Source: JAVVHH01 sp964657565 (lineage in GTDB: Bacteria; Pseudomonadota; Alphaproteobacteria; Acetobacterales; Acetobacteraceae). Taken from it: a stretch of DNA of 64,000 nucleotides. Both the position numbers and the translations under genes were made by a program. The notes under the pieces are model-generated. The model saw nothing but the letters and a program-made list of their open reading frames with translations. It did no database searches and was not told the origin of the DNA. Shown here piece after piece: positions 41,554-49,929 of this stretch. The stretch is from contig CAZZVQ010000002.1 in NCBI GenBank assembly GCA_964657565.1, forward strand, positions 1-64,000. Reading direction: 5' to 3'. Position 1 is the first letter of the stretch; every line of letters starts with the position of its first letter.

Positions 41554-42498
41554 TCATACCGCCTCCCGCCGGCGGCTGATCAGCACCCGCGCTGCCAGCA
41601 CGGTGATCAGGATGATGCCGTTCGCCGCCACCTGCCAGTCGGGCGGGATGCGCATGAAGGTCAGCAGCGGCGACGCCGCCATCGCCAGCGTCAGCGCTCC
41701 GATCACGGCGCCGGTCGGCGAGACCCGGCCGCCAACGAACTCGCCGCCGCCCAGGATCACGCCAGCGATCGACAGCAGCGTGTAGCCGTTGCCGATGCTG
41801 GCGTCGCCCGACGTCGTGATCCCCACCAGCGCCAGCCCGGCCAGCACCCCCAGCGCGCCGCACAGCCCGAACAACATCATCTTCACCCGCAACAGCGACC
41901 AGCCGGCCCGGCGCAATGCCGCCGGGTTGCCGCCGGCCCCGCGCAGGATCGCCCCATACGACGTCCGCATCAGCCCGACATAGCCGCACACCGCGATCAC
42001 CACCGCGGCCACCACCGGGAATGGCACCAGCGGCGGCTTGATCCGCATCAGCGCCAGCAGCCAGTCCGGCGCCCGGCCGCCCGGCGACGGCAGCACCAGG
42101 ATCGCCATCCCCTGCCAGACGAAGCTCATCCCCAGCGTGACCACGATCGAGGGCAGGTTCCGCAGGTGGATCAGCGCGCCCAGCCCCGCATACACCGCGA
42201 CGCCGCCCAGCAGCACCAAGGCGCCAAGCGCCGGCGAGGTGCGCAGCAGCGTCGCCGCCACGCAGCAGACGAACCCGACGAACGGCCCGATCGACAGGTC
42301 GAGATCGTTCCCGGCGATGACGAACATCTGCGCCATGGTCGCCAGCGCGATCGGCACTGCGAGGTTGAGCATCAGCGTGAAGCCGAAATAGCTGATCGCC
42401 CGCGGATTGAGATAGGCGATCGCCGCCACCACGAGCGCCAGCGACAGGCTCGGCAGCAGCGTGCGCACCACGCGCCGGGCCTTGATCGCCGACGCCAC
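41554..42498 (-). CDS. Sugar ABC transporter permease (CUT2), first of two
   Basis: 314 residues. AQMFVIAGNDLDLSIGPFVGFVCCVA, LPSIVVTLGMSFVWQGMAILVLP, LRGAGGNPAALRRAGWSLLRVK (ATPase-contact loop) and SIAGVILGGGEFVGGRVSP. It starts one base before the ATPase stop. Partner of the permease at 40515. Confidence 0.87.
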   Translation of the reverse strand: MASAIKARRVVRTLLPSLSLALVVAAIAYLNPRAISYFGFTLMLNLAVPIALATMAQMFVIAGNDLDLSIGPFVGFVCCVAATLLRTSPALGALVLLGGVAVYAGLGALIHLRNLPSIVVTLGMSFVWQGMAILVLPSPGGRAPDWLLALMRIKPPLVPFPVVAAVVIAVCGYVGLMRTSYGAILRGAGGNPAALRRAGWSLLRVKMMLFGLCGALGVLAGLALVGITTSGDASIGNGYTLLSIAGVILGGGEFVGGRVSPTGAVIGALTLAMAASPLLTFMRIPPDWQVAANGIILITVLAARVLISRRREAV

Positions 42499-42499
42499 C

Positions 42500-43894
42500 T
42501 TAGTGTTCGGGCGCGAAGGAGGACTGGATGACGCGCTCCTCGGTCATCTCGTCGCCGACCAGGTGCGCCACGATGGCGCCGTCACGGAAGACGTAGGCGC
42601 GGTCGCAATTCTGCAGCTCCTCGGCTTCCGTCGTGTACCAGAGGAAGGTGCGGCCCCGCCGCGCCTCCTCGGCGATCAGGCCATACACTTCGAGCTTGGT
42701 GCCGTAATCCACCCCACGCATCGGATCGTCCATCAGCACGAGCTTGGCGTCCGAGGCCAGCGCCCGCGCGAACAGCGCCTTCTGCTGGTTGCCGCCCGAT
42801 AGCGTCAGGATGGAGTCCGCGACGTCCGCAGTGCGGATCCCGATCCGCGCGCGCCACTGCTCCGCCAGCGCCCGCTCGCGCCGGGTCGAGACCAGGGGAC
42901 CCGTCATCGACCGCACCCCGATATTCCGCGCGATCGACCACTCGCGGAACACGCCGTCGCTCTGCCGGTCCCCCGCCACGAACGCCGCGCCGCGGCCCTC
43001 TAGCGCGAACGCCTTGAGCAGCAGCGCGGTTTGCCCGTGCCCGGCCAGCCCGGCCAATCCGACGATCTCGCCTTCCCGCGCCACCAGGTCGATCCCGTCG
43101 CCGCCCGGCACCCGCACCCGGATTGGCTGCTCCGCGCCGGGCCGGCGGGCGGTCCGCTCCGTCTCGCTGGCTACGCCGCCCATCAACGCCACCAGCCCGG
43201 CCCGGTCGAACGCCGCCGCGTTGGCCGCCCGCACCACGGCCCCGTCGCGCATGACCACGATGCGGTCGCTCGTGGTCAGGATCTCGCCGAGAATGTGCGA
43301 GATCAGCACACAACTCAGGCCCGCCGCCACCGCGCGCCGCACATGCGCCAGCATCTGCCCGGCCGTCACCGCATCGAGCGACGAGGTCGGCTCATCCAGG
43401 ATCACCAGCCGCGCGCGCTCCGCCGTCTCGGTGAAGGCGCGCGCGATCTCGACCATCTGCCGCCGCCCGATCGAGAGGTCGGCGACCAAATCCGATGGCG
43501 CGATGCCGTGACCGGGGAAGATCTCGTCCAGCCGGTCCAGGATCAGCCGCCCTGCGCGCCGGCGCCAGCCGAAGCCGTGCAGGCTCGGATGCAGGACCCG
43601 CGTGTTCTCCGTCACCGTGAGGTTGGGGCAGAGCGACAGCTCCTGGAACACGCAGCGTATGCCCAAACTCTTCGCCCGCGCCGGCGACAGCGCCTGCGCC
43701 ACGCCATCGACCACCAACCGCCCGCCATCGGGCGCCAAGCCTCCGGCCAGCACGGCCATCAGCGTCGACTTGCCGGCGCCGTTATGCCCGACGATGCCGA
43801 CGCACTCGCCGGGCGCGATGTCCAGGTGAACGCCGTCCAGCGCGCGGACGGCGCCGAACGATTTCTCGACGCCGTCCAGCGTGATGAACGGCAT
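42500..43894 (-). CDS. Sugar ABC transporter ATP-binding protein, two-domain (CUT2)
   Basis: 464 residues, two nucleotide-binding domains. N-domain: Walker A GHNGAGKST, signature LSIGRRQMVEIARA, Walker B LVILDEPTSSLD. C-domain: usual degenerate P-loop GLAGLAGHGQTALL, signature LSGGNQQKALFARA, Walker B LVLMDDPMRGVD, where Asp replaces the catalytic Glu of the common DEPTRGVD. It is about 40 residues shorter than RbsA because of deletions in the second domain. Three bases (2 intergenic) from the binding-protein stop. Confidence 0.88.
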   Translation of the reverse strand: MPFITLDGVEKSFGAVRALDGVHLDIAPGECVGIVGHNGAGKSTLMAVLAGGLAPDGGRLVVDGVAQALSPARAKSLGIRCVFQELSLCPNLTVTENTRVLHPSLHGFGWRRRAGRLILDRLDEIFPGHGIAPSDLVADLSIGRRQMVEIARAFTETAERARLVILDEPTSSLDAVTAGQMLAHVRRAVAAGLSCVLISHILGEILTTSDRIVVMRDGAVVRAANAAAFDRAGLVALMGGVASETERTARRPGAEQPIRVRVPGGDGIDLVAREGEIVGLAGLAGHGQTALLLKAFALEGRGAAFVAGDRQSDGVFREWSIARNIGVRSMTGPLVSTRRERALAEQWRARIGIRTADVADSILTLSGGNQQKALFARALASDAKLVLMDDPMRGVDYGTKLEVYGLIAEEARRGRTFLWYTTEAEELQNCDRAYVFRDGAIVAHLVGDEMTEERVIQSSFAPEH

Positions 43895-43896
43895 TT

Positions 43897-44916
43897 CTAC
43901 TTCTGGTTCGCCTTGATCGCCGCGACCGCGTCGGCCTGGGTATATTCGTGGGTGGCGACGCTGCCTTTCGGGATCCTCGGCAGCTCCTGTTCGAAATTGC
44001 TCTGATCGAACGCCAGATACGGCACCAGCATGTCGTGCGGCACGTCCGTGCGCCCGTCCAGCACCTGCTGCGCGACCCAGAACGCCAACGTCGCCACGCC
44101 CGGCGCGATCGAGGCGGACCAGGTCTGGTAGCCATCCTTGTCCTTCTGCTGCCTCCACCAGTCCAGCTCGTCCTGGCGGTTGCCCATGATGATGGTCGGG
44201 CGCGGCTTGCCCGCCGCCGCGAACGCCTGCGCCGCGCCGTATCCGTCGCCGCCCTGGTCCACCACGCCGACCAGCGGCGGCAGCGAGGGCAGCACGGTGG
44301 CGACCGCCTTCTGCGCCGTGGTCTGGTCCCAATCGCCGGTCACCGACGCGACGATCTTGAACTCGCCATGCTTCTTCACGCCCTCGACGATGCCGTCATG
44401 CACCGCCTGGTCGATCGAGGTGCCGGCCAAGCCGCGGATCTCGAGCAGGTTGCCGCCCTTGGGCTGGAACGCGGCCATGCGCTCGACCTGCTGCTCGCCG
44501 AGGCTCTTGAAATCGACCACGACCCGGTAGGCGCACGGTTCGGTCACGATCCCGTCGAACGACACCACCACGATGCCGGCGTCGCAGGCCTGCTTGACCG
44601 CGCCGTTCAGCGCATCCGGCGAGCCCGCGTCGATGACGATCGCGTCGTAGCCCTGCAGGATGAGGTTCTGGATCTGCGCCGCCTGCGTCGGCACCTCCTT
44701 GTCGGCGGTGGTGAACACGTCCGCGGCGCCGACGGCCTTGTCGGCCAGCGCCTTCTTGGTCACCAGGTCGTAGCTCTTCAGCATCGCCTGCCGCCAGGAA
44801 TTGCCGGCGTAGTTGTTGCTGAAGGCGATCTTCTTGCCGCTGGTGTCGGCTTGCGCCGGGCCGGCGACCGCGGCCAGGGCGGCGGCCGAGAACAGGATCA
44901 TCTTGAACGCGGACAT
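43897..44916 (-). CDS. Sugar-type ABC substrate-binding protein (periplasmic)
   Basis: 339 residues. Signal peptide ending GPAQA (residue about 23). Peripla_BP_4 fold: KKIAFSNNYAGNSWRQAML, QNLILQGYDAIVIDAGSPDALN, VVSFDGIVTEPCAYRVVVDF, LEIRGLAGTSIDQAVHDGI, GVVDQGGDGYGAAQAF. A possible disulfide links C in QACDAG and EPCAY. GAGGAG lies 11 bases before the ATG, a long spacing. First gene of the importer running to 40515; ligand unknown. Confidence 0.85.
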   Translation of the reverse strand: MSAFKMILFSAAALAAVAGPAQADTSGKKIAFSNNYAGNSWRQAMLKSYDLVTKKALADKAVGAADVFTTADKEVPTQAAQIQNLILQGYDAIVIDAGSPDALNGAVKQACDAGIVVVSFDGIVTEPCAYRVVVDFKSLGEQQVERMAAFQPKGGNLLEIRGLAGTSIDQAVHDGIVEGVKKHGEFKIVASVTGDWDQTTAQKAVATVLPSLPPLVGVVDQGGDGYGAAQAFAAAGKPRPTIIMGNRQDELDWWRQQKDKDGYQTWSASIAPGVATLAFWVAQQVLDGRTDVPHDMLVPYLAFDQSNFEQELPRIPKGSVATHEYTQADAVAAIKANQK

Positions 44917-45011
44917 GCTGCGGGGGCTCCTCGGGTCGGCCGCACGGGCATCGCCGCCAGCTCTGTTGCTTGCCGCGATACTTGCCACTTCCTGCCGCCG
45001 ACGCAACCGGC

Positions 45012-45959
45012 TCAGCGCTGCGTCCCGCCGCTGACCAGGCGCTCGACCAGCACGGCGGCGATGATGATCGCGCCGATCGCCGATCCCTGCCAGAACGGCG
45101 AAACGCCGAGCAGATTGAGGCCGTTGCGGATCATCACCATGATCGCTACGCCGATCAGCGTGCCGAGGATGGAGCCGCGGCCGCCGTAGAGGCTGGCCCC
45201 GCCGATCACCACCGCGGCGATGGCGTCGAGCTCCAGCGCAGTGCCGGCGAGCGGATCGATCGAGAGGATCTGCGCCGACAGCAGCACGCCGCCCACGGCG
45301 GAAAGTGCGCCCGCGACCACGTAGGGCAGCACGCTGTAGCCCAGCACGCTCAACCCGGCGGTCCGGGCCGCCTCCCGGTTGGAACCGATCGCGTAGATGG
45401 TGCGTCCGCCCTTGGTGTAGTTCAGATACAGCCACGCCAGCCCATAGAGCACGCCCAGCAAAACCACGTTGAGGTGGATGCCCAGGATCGGCGTGTAGAA
45501 GATGTCGCCGAGCGCGGCCGGCACGTCGGAGATGGCGGTCGCGCCGGAGAAGATCAGCGCCAGGCTGCGGCCGATCGCCATGACGCCCAGCGTGACGACG
45601 AAGGCGGCGAGCCCGAAGCGGGCGATCAGAAAGCCCGACAACGCGCCGATCCCGGCCCCAACCGCCACGGCGAACACGATGGCCGGTGCGATCCCGACCT
45701 GGCGCATCGCGAGGCCGAACAGGATGGCGGTGACGCCGAGCACGGAGCCCACCGAGAGGTCGATCCCGCCGGTCAGGATGACGAAGGTCATGCCGATCGC
45801 GACCGTGCCGACCACGACCGACTGGTCGAGCAAGTTGAGGAGGTTGTTGGCCTGCAGGAAATACGGCGACAGCACCGAGAGCACGGCGGCGATTACCAGC
45901 GCCAGGCCCAGCATGCGGATTTCGAGCCGGGACGACAGGCGCCGTACGATCGACATCAT
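45012..45959 (-). CDS. Ribose-type ABC transporter permease (CUT2)
   Basis: 315 residues. GMTFVILTGGIDLSVGSVLGVTAILFG, FGLAAFVVTLGVMAIGRSLALI, YAIGSNREAARTAGLSVLGY and LDAIAAVVIGGASLYGGRGSILG, the classical RbsC landmarks. ATGA overlap with the ATPase. Belongs to the importer 45012-48801 next to lactonase and ribulokinase genes. Confidence 0.9.
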   Translation of the reverse strand: MMSIVRRLSSRLEIRMLGLALVIAAVLSVLSPYFLQANNLLNLLDQSVVVGTVAIGMTFVILTGGIDLSVGSVLGVTAILFGLAMRQVGIAPAIVFAVAVGAGIGALSGFLIARFGLAAFVVTLGVMAIGRSLALIFSGATAISDVPAALGDIFYTPILGIHLNVVLLGVLYGLAWLYLNYTKGGRTIYAIGSNREAARTAGLSVLGYSVLPYVVAGALSAVGGVLLSAQILSIDPLAGTALELDAIAAVVIGGASLYGGRGSILGTLIGVAIMVMIRNGLNLLGVSPFWQGSAIGAIIIAAVLVERLVSGGTQR

Positions 45960-47830
45960 ACCGGAGCGCCGGCCAACTGCGCCTGGATCTCGTCGCGCAG
46001 CGCGGCCGCGTCGGGCCGCGCCGTCACCGGGGCCAGCGAGAGCCCGATCCAGCCGAGGTCATGACCGCGATGGCTGCGCAACTGGGTCAGCAGGGTGGCG
46101 CGGCTGCCGGATGGCTCGGTCACGAACGCCTCGGCGCGGGCCTGCAGCGCGGCTTGCAGTCTCGAGCTGCCGATCTCCGGTGCATCGCCGGCGCGGAACC
46201 CGGGATCGGCGACCGGGTCGCTCACGACGCAGTCGAGGCAGAACAACCGCTCGGCATCGAGCAGCACCCAGAAGGCGCAGCCGCCCCATCTGGCCGTCAG
46301 CTCGCGCAGCAGCCGGGCGGTGCGTTCCATCGAACTCCGCGGCGCGGCGAGCAGCGTGAGCTTCTCGTCGTCGAGCACATGGGCCGGCATGTCCGCGATC
46401 GACAGGCCGTCGCTGATCACCACGACGCGGTCGCTCAACGTCAGCAGCTCTTCGAAGTCGGACGAGACCAGCAGGATCGCGGCGCCGGCGGCGGCGACCT
46501 CGCGCAGCATGCCGTAGATCTCGGTCCGGGTCGCGATGTCGACGCCCTTGGTCGGCTCGTCGAGGATGAGCACCTTCGGCGCCAGCAGCAGCCAGCGGGC
46601 GATGATGACCTTCTGCTGCATGCCGCCGGAGAAATGCAGCATGTCGGCGTCGAGCAGCCGGTGCGCCGGCAGGCCGAGCCGGTCCAGCAGCGCGGCGATC
46701 TGGCTTTCGCGGGCGGCGTAGCCGAGCGTGAAGCCGCGATGGGCCGAGAGATGCGCCAGCAGCAGGTTCTCCCGCACCGTGAAATCGGGAACGATGCTTT
46801 GCGAGCGCCGGTCCTCCGGCACCAACGCCAACCCGGCGCGCACGGCGTCGGCCGGGCGTTTCGGATCGAACGGTAGGCCCGATAGCGCCAGCGTCCCTCC
46901 CGCGCGCGGCCGGAGGCCGAAGATGGCCTGCAGCGTCTCCGACCGCCCCGCGCCCACGAGCCCGCCCAGCCCGAGGATCTCGCCCGCCCGGAGCGTGAAC
47001 GAGACGTCGCGCACCATGGGCGGCGCGCGCAGATGCGAGACCTCCAGCACCACCGGACCGGTCATCTCCCGGCCGGCCTCGGTGCGCCGGGTCAGGGCGG
47101 CGACGTCACGGCCGGCCATGTGGCGGATGATCTCGGCCTGGCTGAGCGAGACGGTATCGAGCGACGCCGCGACCGTCCGGCCCTCGCGCATGACCGTGAC
47201 GCGGTCGCTGATGGCGAACACCTCCTCGAGCCGGTGCGACACGAACACCAGGGCCCGGCCCTCGTCGCGCAACGTGCCCATAATGTCGAACAGCCGCTCG
47301 ACCTCGCCCGGGCTGAGCGAGGCGGTCGGTTCGTCGAAGATCAACAGCTCGGCCCGCAGCGCCAGCGCCTTGGCGATCTCGACCAGTTGCCGCTGCGCCG
47401 AGGAGAGCAGCCGCACCGCCACGTCCAGCGGCAGCGCCGCCTGCTGCCCGAGGCGGCCGAGCAACTCCTCGGCCCGGCTGCGCAGCACGCCGCGCGAGAG
47501 CCGCCCCGGCGAGCCGAGTTCCGGCAGGAAGATGTTCTCCAGCACCGAAAGGTCGGGCGCCAGGCTCGTCTCCTGCGTCACCAGCGCGATGCCGGCCGAG
47601 AGCGCCTCGCGCGGCGAGCGGGCCGCGAGCGGGCGCTCGCGCCAGACGATCTGGCCGCGATCGGCGCGGACATGGCCGCTGATGACGCGCGCCAGCGTGG
47701 ACTTGCCGGCGCCGTTGGCCCCGAGCAAGGCATGCACCTCGCCGCCCGCCACGGAGAGGGCGGCGCCCTGCAGCGCCTTGGTGCTGCCGAACGCCTTCTC
47801 GATGCCAGACGCCGTCAGCGACCCCGTCAG
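45956..47830 (-). CDS. Sugar ABC transporter ATP-binding protein with extra C-terminal domain
   Basis: About 624 residues. N-domain: Walker A GANGAGKST, signature LLSSAQRQLVEIAKA, Walker B LLIFDEPTASLS. C-domain: GLGGLVGAGRSETLQ, signature FSGGMQQKVIIARW, Walker B VLILDEPTKGVD. The usual protein ends near 500; here about 125 residues follow, with WGGCAFWVLLDAERLFCLDCVV and three Cys, looking like a small sensor-type domain I cannot name. No ATG, GTG or TTG fits the start; CTG 47830 overlaps the upstream stop as CTGA, copying the ATGA pattern of the neighbours, and is used here. Confidence 0.8.
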   Translation of the reverse strand: MTGSLTASGIEKAFGSTKALQGAALSVAGGEVHALLGANGAGKSTLARVISGHVRADRGQIVWRERPLAARSPREALSAGIALVTQETSLAPDLSVLENIFLPELGSPGRLSRGVLRSRAEELLGRLGQQAALPLDVAVRLLSSAQRQLVEIAKALALRAELLIFDEPTASLSPGEVERLFDIMGTLRDEGRALVFVSHRLEEVFAISDRVTVMREGRTVAASLDTVSLSQAEIIRHMAGRDVAALTRRTEAGREMTGPVVLEVSHLRAPPMVRDVSFTLRAGEILGLGGLVGAGRSETLQAIFGLRPRAGGTLALSGLPFDPKRPADAVRAGLALVPEDRRSQSIVPDFTVRENLLLAHLSAHRGFTLGYAARESQIAALLDRLGLPAHRLLDADMLHFSGGMQQKVIIARWLLLAPKVLILDEPTKGVDIATRTEIYGMLREVAAAGAAILLVSSDFEELLTLSDRVVVISDGLSIADMPAHVLDDEKLTLLAAPRSSMERTARLLRELTARWGGCAFWVLLDAERLFCLDCVVSDPVADPGFRAGDAPEIGSSRLQAALQARAEAFVTEPSGSRATLLTQLRSHRGHDLGWIGLSLAPVTARPDAAALRDEIQAQLAGAPV

Positions 47831-48801
47831 CTCAACTCGCCGGCGAACACCGTCTGTTTGATCGTCGGCAGCATCTGCGCCACCGTCGCCGGTGTGACGG
47901 CCAGGATCGGCACGTCGATCTGCTTCTCCACCGGCTTGCCGTCCAGATGCGCCAGCAGCGCCTCGGCCGACTTCTGCCCCATCAAATAGGGCTGCTGCAT
48001 GCCGGAGCCGACCAGCTGCCCCTTCTGGATCAGGTCGACCAGTTCCGGCGTGCCGTCGAACGCCGCGACCAGCACCTCGCCCTCCCGCCGCCCGGCCTTG
48101 ACCGCGCGCAGCGCCCCCTGCGCCGGCTGGTCGGTCTGCACCCACAATCCACGCATTCCGGGGTTGGCAGTCAGCATGTCCTGGGTGAATTTGAACGTCT
48201 CGTCGGTGGTGTAGGTGGCCATCTGCTGCAGGCCGGCTTCCTTGCTGATACCGGCCTCCTGCATCGCCTTGCGGAACCCGGCCGTGCGCGCCTGGCCGTT
48301 CTTGCGCGCCTGCGAAATCGCCACGATGCCGACGGAGCCGTCGGTCCAGCCCTTGGCCTTCAACGCCGCCGCCAGCGCCTGGCCGACGCCGTAGGCGCCC
48401 TGGAAGTTGTCGGAGATGACGAACGACACGTAGTCGCCGGCATTGGTGCCGATATCGGAGATGACGACCGGAATCTTGGCGCGTGCCGCCAGCGCCAGCA
48501 CGCTCGGCGCCGTCGAGCTGTCGGTCGGCGAGAGGCAGATCCCGGCGACGCCGCGTGAGATGGCGTCCTGCGCGTTGGAAAGCTGGGTTTGCGCGTTGTT
48601 GTGGCTATCGAGCGCGGAAAAGTTGAAGCCGCCGGCTTTGACGCCGGCCTCGATGCCGCGCGACAGGTAGCGCCAGAATGGCAGGTCGAGTCCGGGCGTG
48701 AGATAGACGATGTCCTTGCTCGCCGCGCGCGCCGATCGCGCCACGAACGGTGCGGCAAGCGGGGAGAGGGCGGCGGCCTTCAGCAGCGTGCGACGTTCCA
48801 T
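47827..48801 (-). CDS. Ribose-type ABC substrate-binding protein (periplasmic)
   Basis: 324 residues from ATG 48801 with GAGGGA upstream. Twin-arginine-like signal MERRTLLKAAALSPLAAPFVARSARAAS. RbsB-like: IVYLTPGLDLPFWRYLSRGIEAGVKAGG, NAQDAISRGVAGICLSPTDSS, VVISDIGTNAGDYVSFVISDN, VLVAAFDGTPELVDLIQKGQ. First gene of the importer 48801-45012. Its placement beside an SMP-30 lactonase and a D-ribulokinase suggests a pentose, pentitol or sugar lactone ligand. Confidence 0.87.
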   Translation of the reverse strand: MERRTLLKAAALSPLAAPFVARSARAASKDIVYLTPGLDLPFWRYLSRGIEAGVKAGGFNFSALDSHNNAQTQLSNAQDAISRGVAGICLSPTDSSTAPSVLALAARAKIPVVISDIGTNAGDYVSFVISDNFQGAYGVGQALAAALKAKGWTDGSVGIVAISQARKNGQARTAGFRKAMQEAGISKEAGLQQMATYTTDETFKFTQDMLTANPGMRGLWVQTDQPAQGALRAVKAGRREGEVLVAAFDGTPELVDLIQKGQLVGSGMQQPYLMGQKSAEALLAHLDGKPVEKQIDVPILAVTPATVAQMLPTIKQTVFAGELS

Positions 48802-48894
48802 GGTTCCCTCGTTATGTTGCGCCGGTCCTGGGACCTGCGGGCCGGTGTCTCCCGGCGGAGGCATGATCCTCAGCCGGTCGCTTGCGTCAAGCCA

Positions 48895-49899
48895 TCACGG
48901 ACGTAGCGCACCAGCCGTGTTCAGATGCAGGGCGTAGACCGACGTGCTCGCGGTCATGAACAGCCGGTTCCGCTTCTTGCCGCCGAAGCAGAGATTGGCG
49001 CAGCCCTCCGGCAGATGGATCTTGCCGATCATATCCCCGTCGGGCGCGTAGCAGCGCACCCCATCCTCGGCCGGGTCGGCCCAGCCCATGCTGCACCAGA
49101 CGTTGCCGTCGGCGTCGTTACGGATGCCGTCCGTCATGCCGGGCGCGAAATTATCGGCGAACACCCGCCCCCGCTTGAGCGTGACGCCATCGACGTCGAA
49201 CACGCGGATATGCGAGGGGCCGCCATGGGTGATGCCGGTGTCGACGATGTAGAGGCGGCTCTCGTCGGGCGAGAACGAGATGCCGTTGGGCCGGGTGAAG
49301 TCGTCCGCGACGACCGTGGCGGTCCCGGTTGCCGGGTCGAGGCGGTAGACGTTGCAGGGCAGCTCGTGCGGCGCCGCGTGGCCTTCGTAGGGTCCATCGA
49401 TGCCGTAGCCGGGGTCGGTGAACCAGATGGCGCCGTCCGCGGCCACGACGATGTCGTTGGGGCCGTTCAATTGCTTGCCGGAGAAGCCGTCCATCAGCAC
49501 GGTGATGCTGCCGTCCAGCTCGGTGCGGGTGACCCGGCGCGTGTCGTGCTCGCAACTGACCAGGCGCCCCTCGCGGTCGCGCGTGTTGCCGTTGGTGTGA
49601 TGGCTCGGGCTGCGGAACACGCTGACATGGCCGTCTTCCTCGAGCCAGCGCATCATGCGGTTGTTGGGGATGTCGCTCCAGATCAGGTAGCCGCCATCGG
49701 CACAATAGACCGGCCCCTCGGCCCACCGGAAGCCGGTCGCGATCCGTTCGATGGCGGCGTTGCCCTGCCGGGCCTTGAACCGCTTGTCGAGCACTTCGAT
49801 GCGCGGGTCCGGATAGCGGGTGCCGGGCAGATGCCCGAGCGGCAGGCGGAGGCCGGCGGTCGATGCGTGGTCAAATCCGCTATGGGCGTGTTCGTGCAT
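48895..49899 (-). CDS. SMP-30/gluconolactonase family protein
   Basis: 334 residues, six-bladed propeller lactonase. Metal ligands visible: Glu in RWAEGPVYCADGGYLIWSDI, Asn in LNGPNDIVVAADG, Asn in RPNGISFSPDE and Asp in GMTDGIRNDADGNVWCSMGW. It hydrolyses aldonolactones, probably made by oxidation of an imported sugar. Lies 30 bases after the ribulokinase stop in the same direction; no signal peptide, so cytoplasmic. Confidence 0.88.
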   Translation of the reverse strand: MHEHAHSGFDHASTAGLRLPLGHLPGTRYPDPRIEVLDKRFKARQGNAAIERIATGFRWAEGPVYCADGGYLIWSDIPNNRMMRWLEEDGHVSVFRSPSHHTNGNTRDREGRLVSCEHDTRRVTRTELDGSITVLMDGFSGKQLNGPNDIVVAADGAIWFTDPGYGIDGPYEGHAAPHELPCNVYRLDPATGTATVVADDFTRPNGISFSPDESRLYIVDTGITHGGPSHIRVFDVDGVTLKRGRVFADNFAPGMTDGIRNDADGNVWCSMGWADPAEDGVRCYAPDGDMIGKIHLPEGCANLCFGGKKRNRLFMTASTSVYALHLNTAGALRP

Positions 49900-49929
49900 G
49901 CGAGATGTCCTTCCTCTTTCCGGGCCGCC

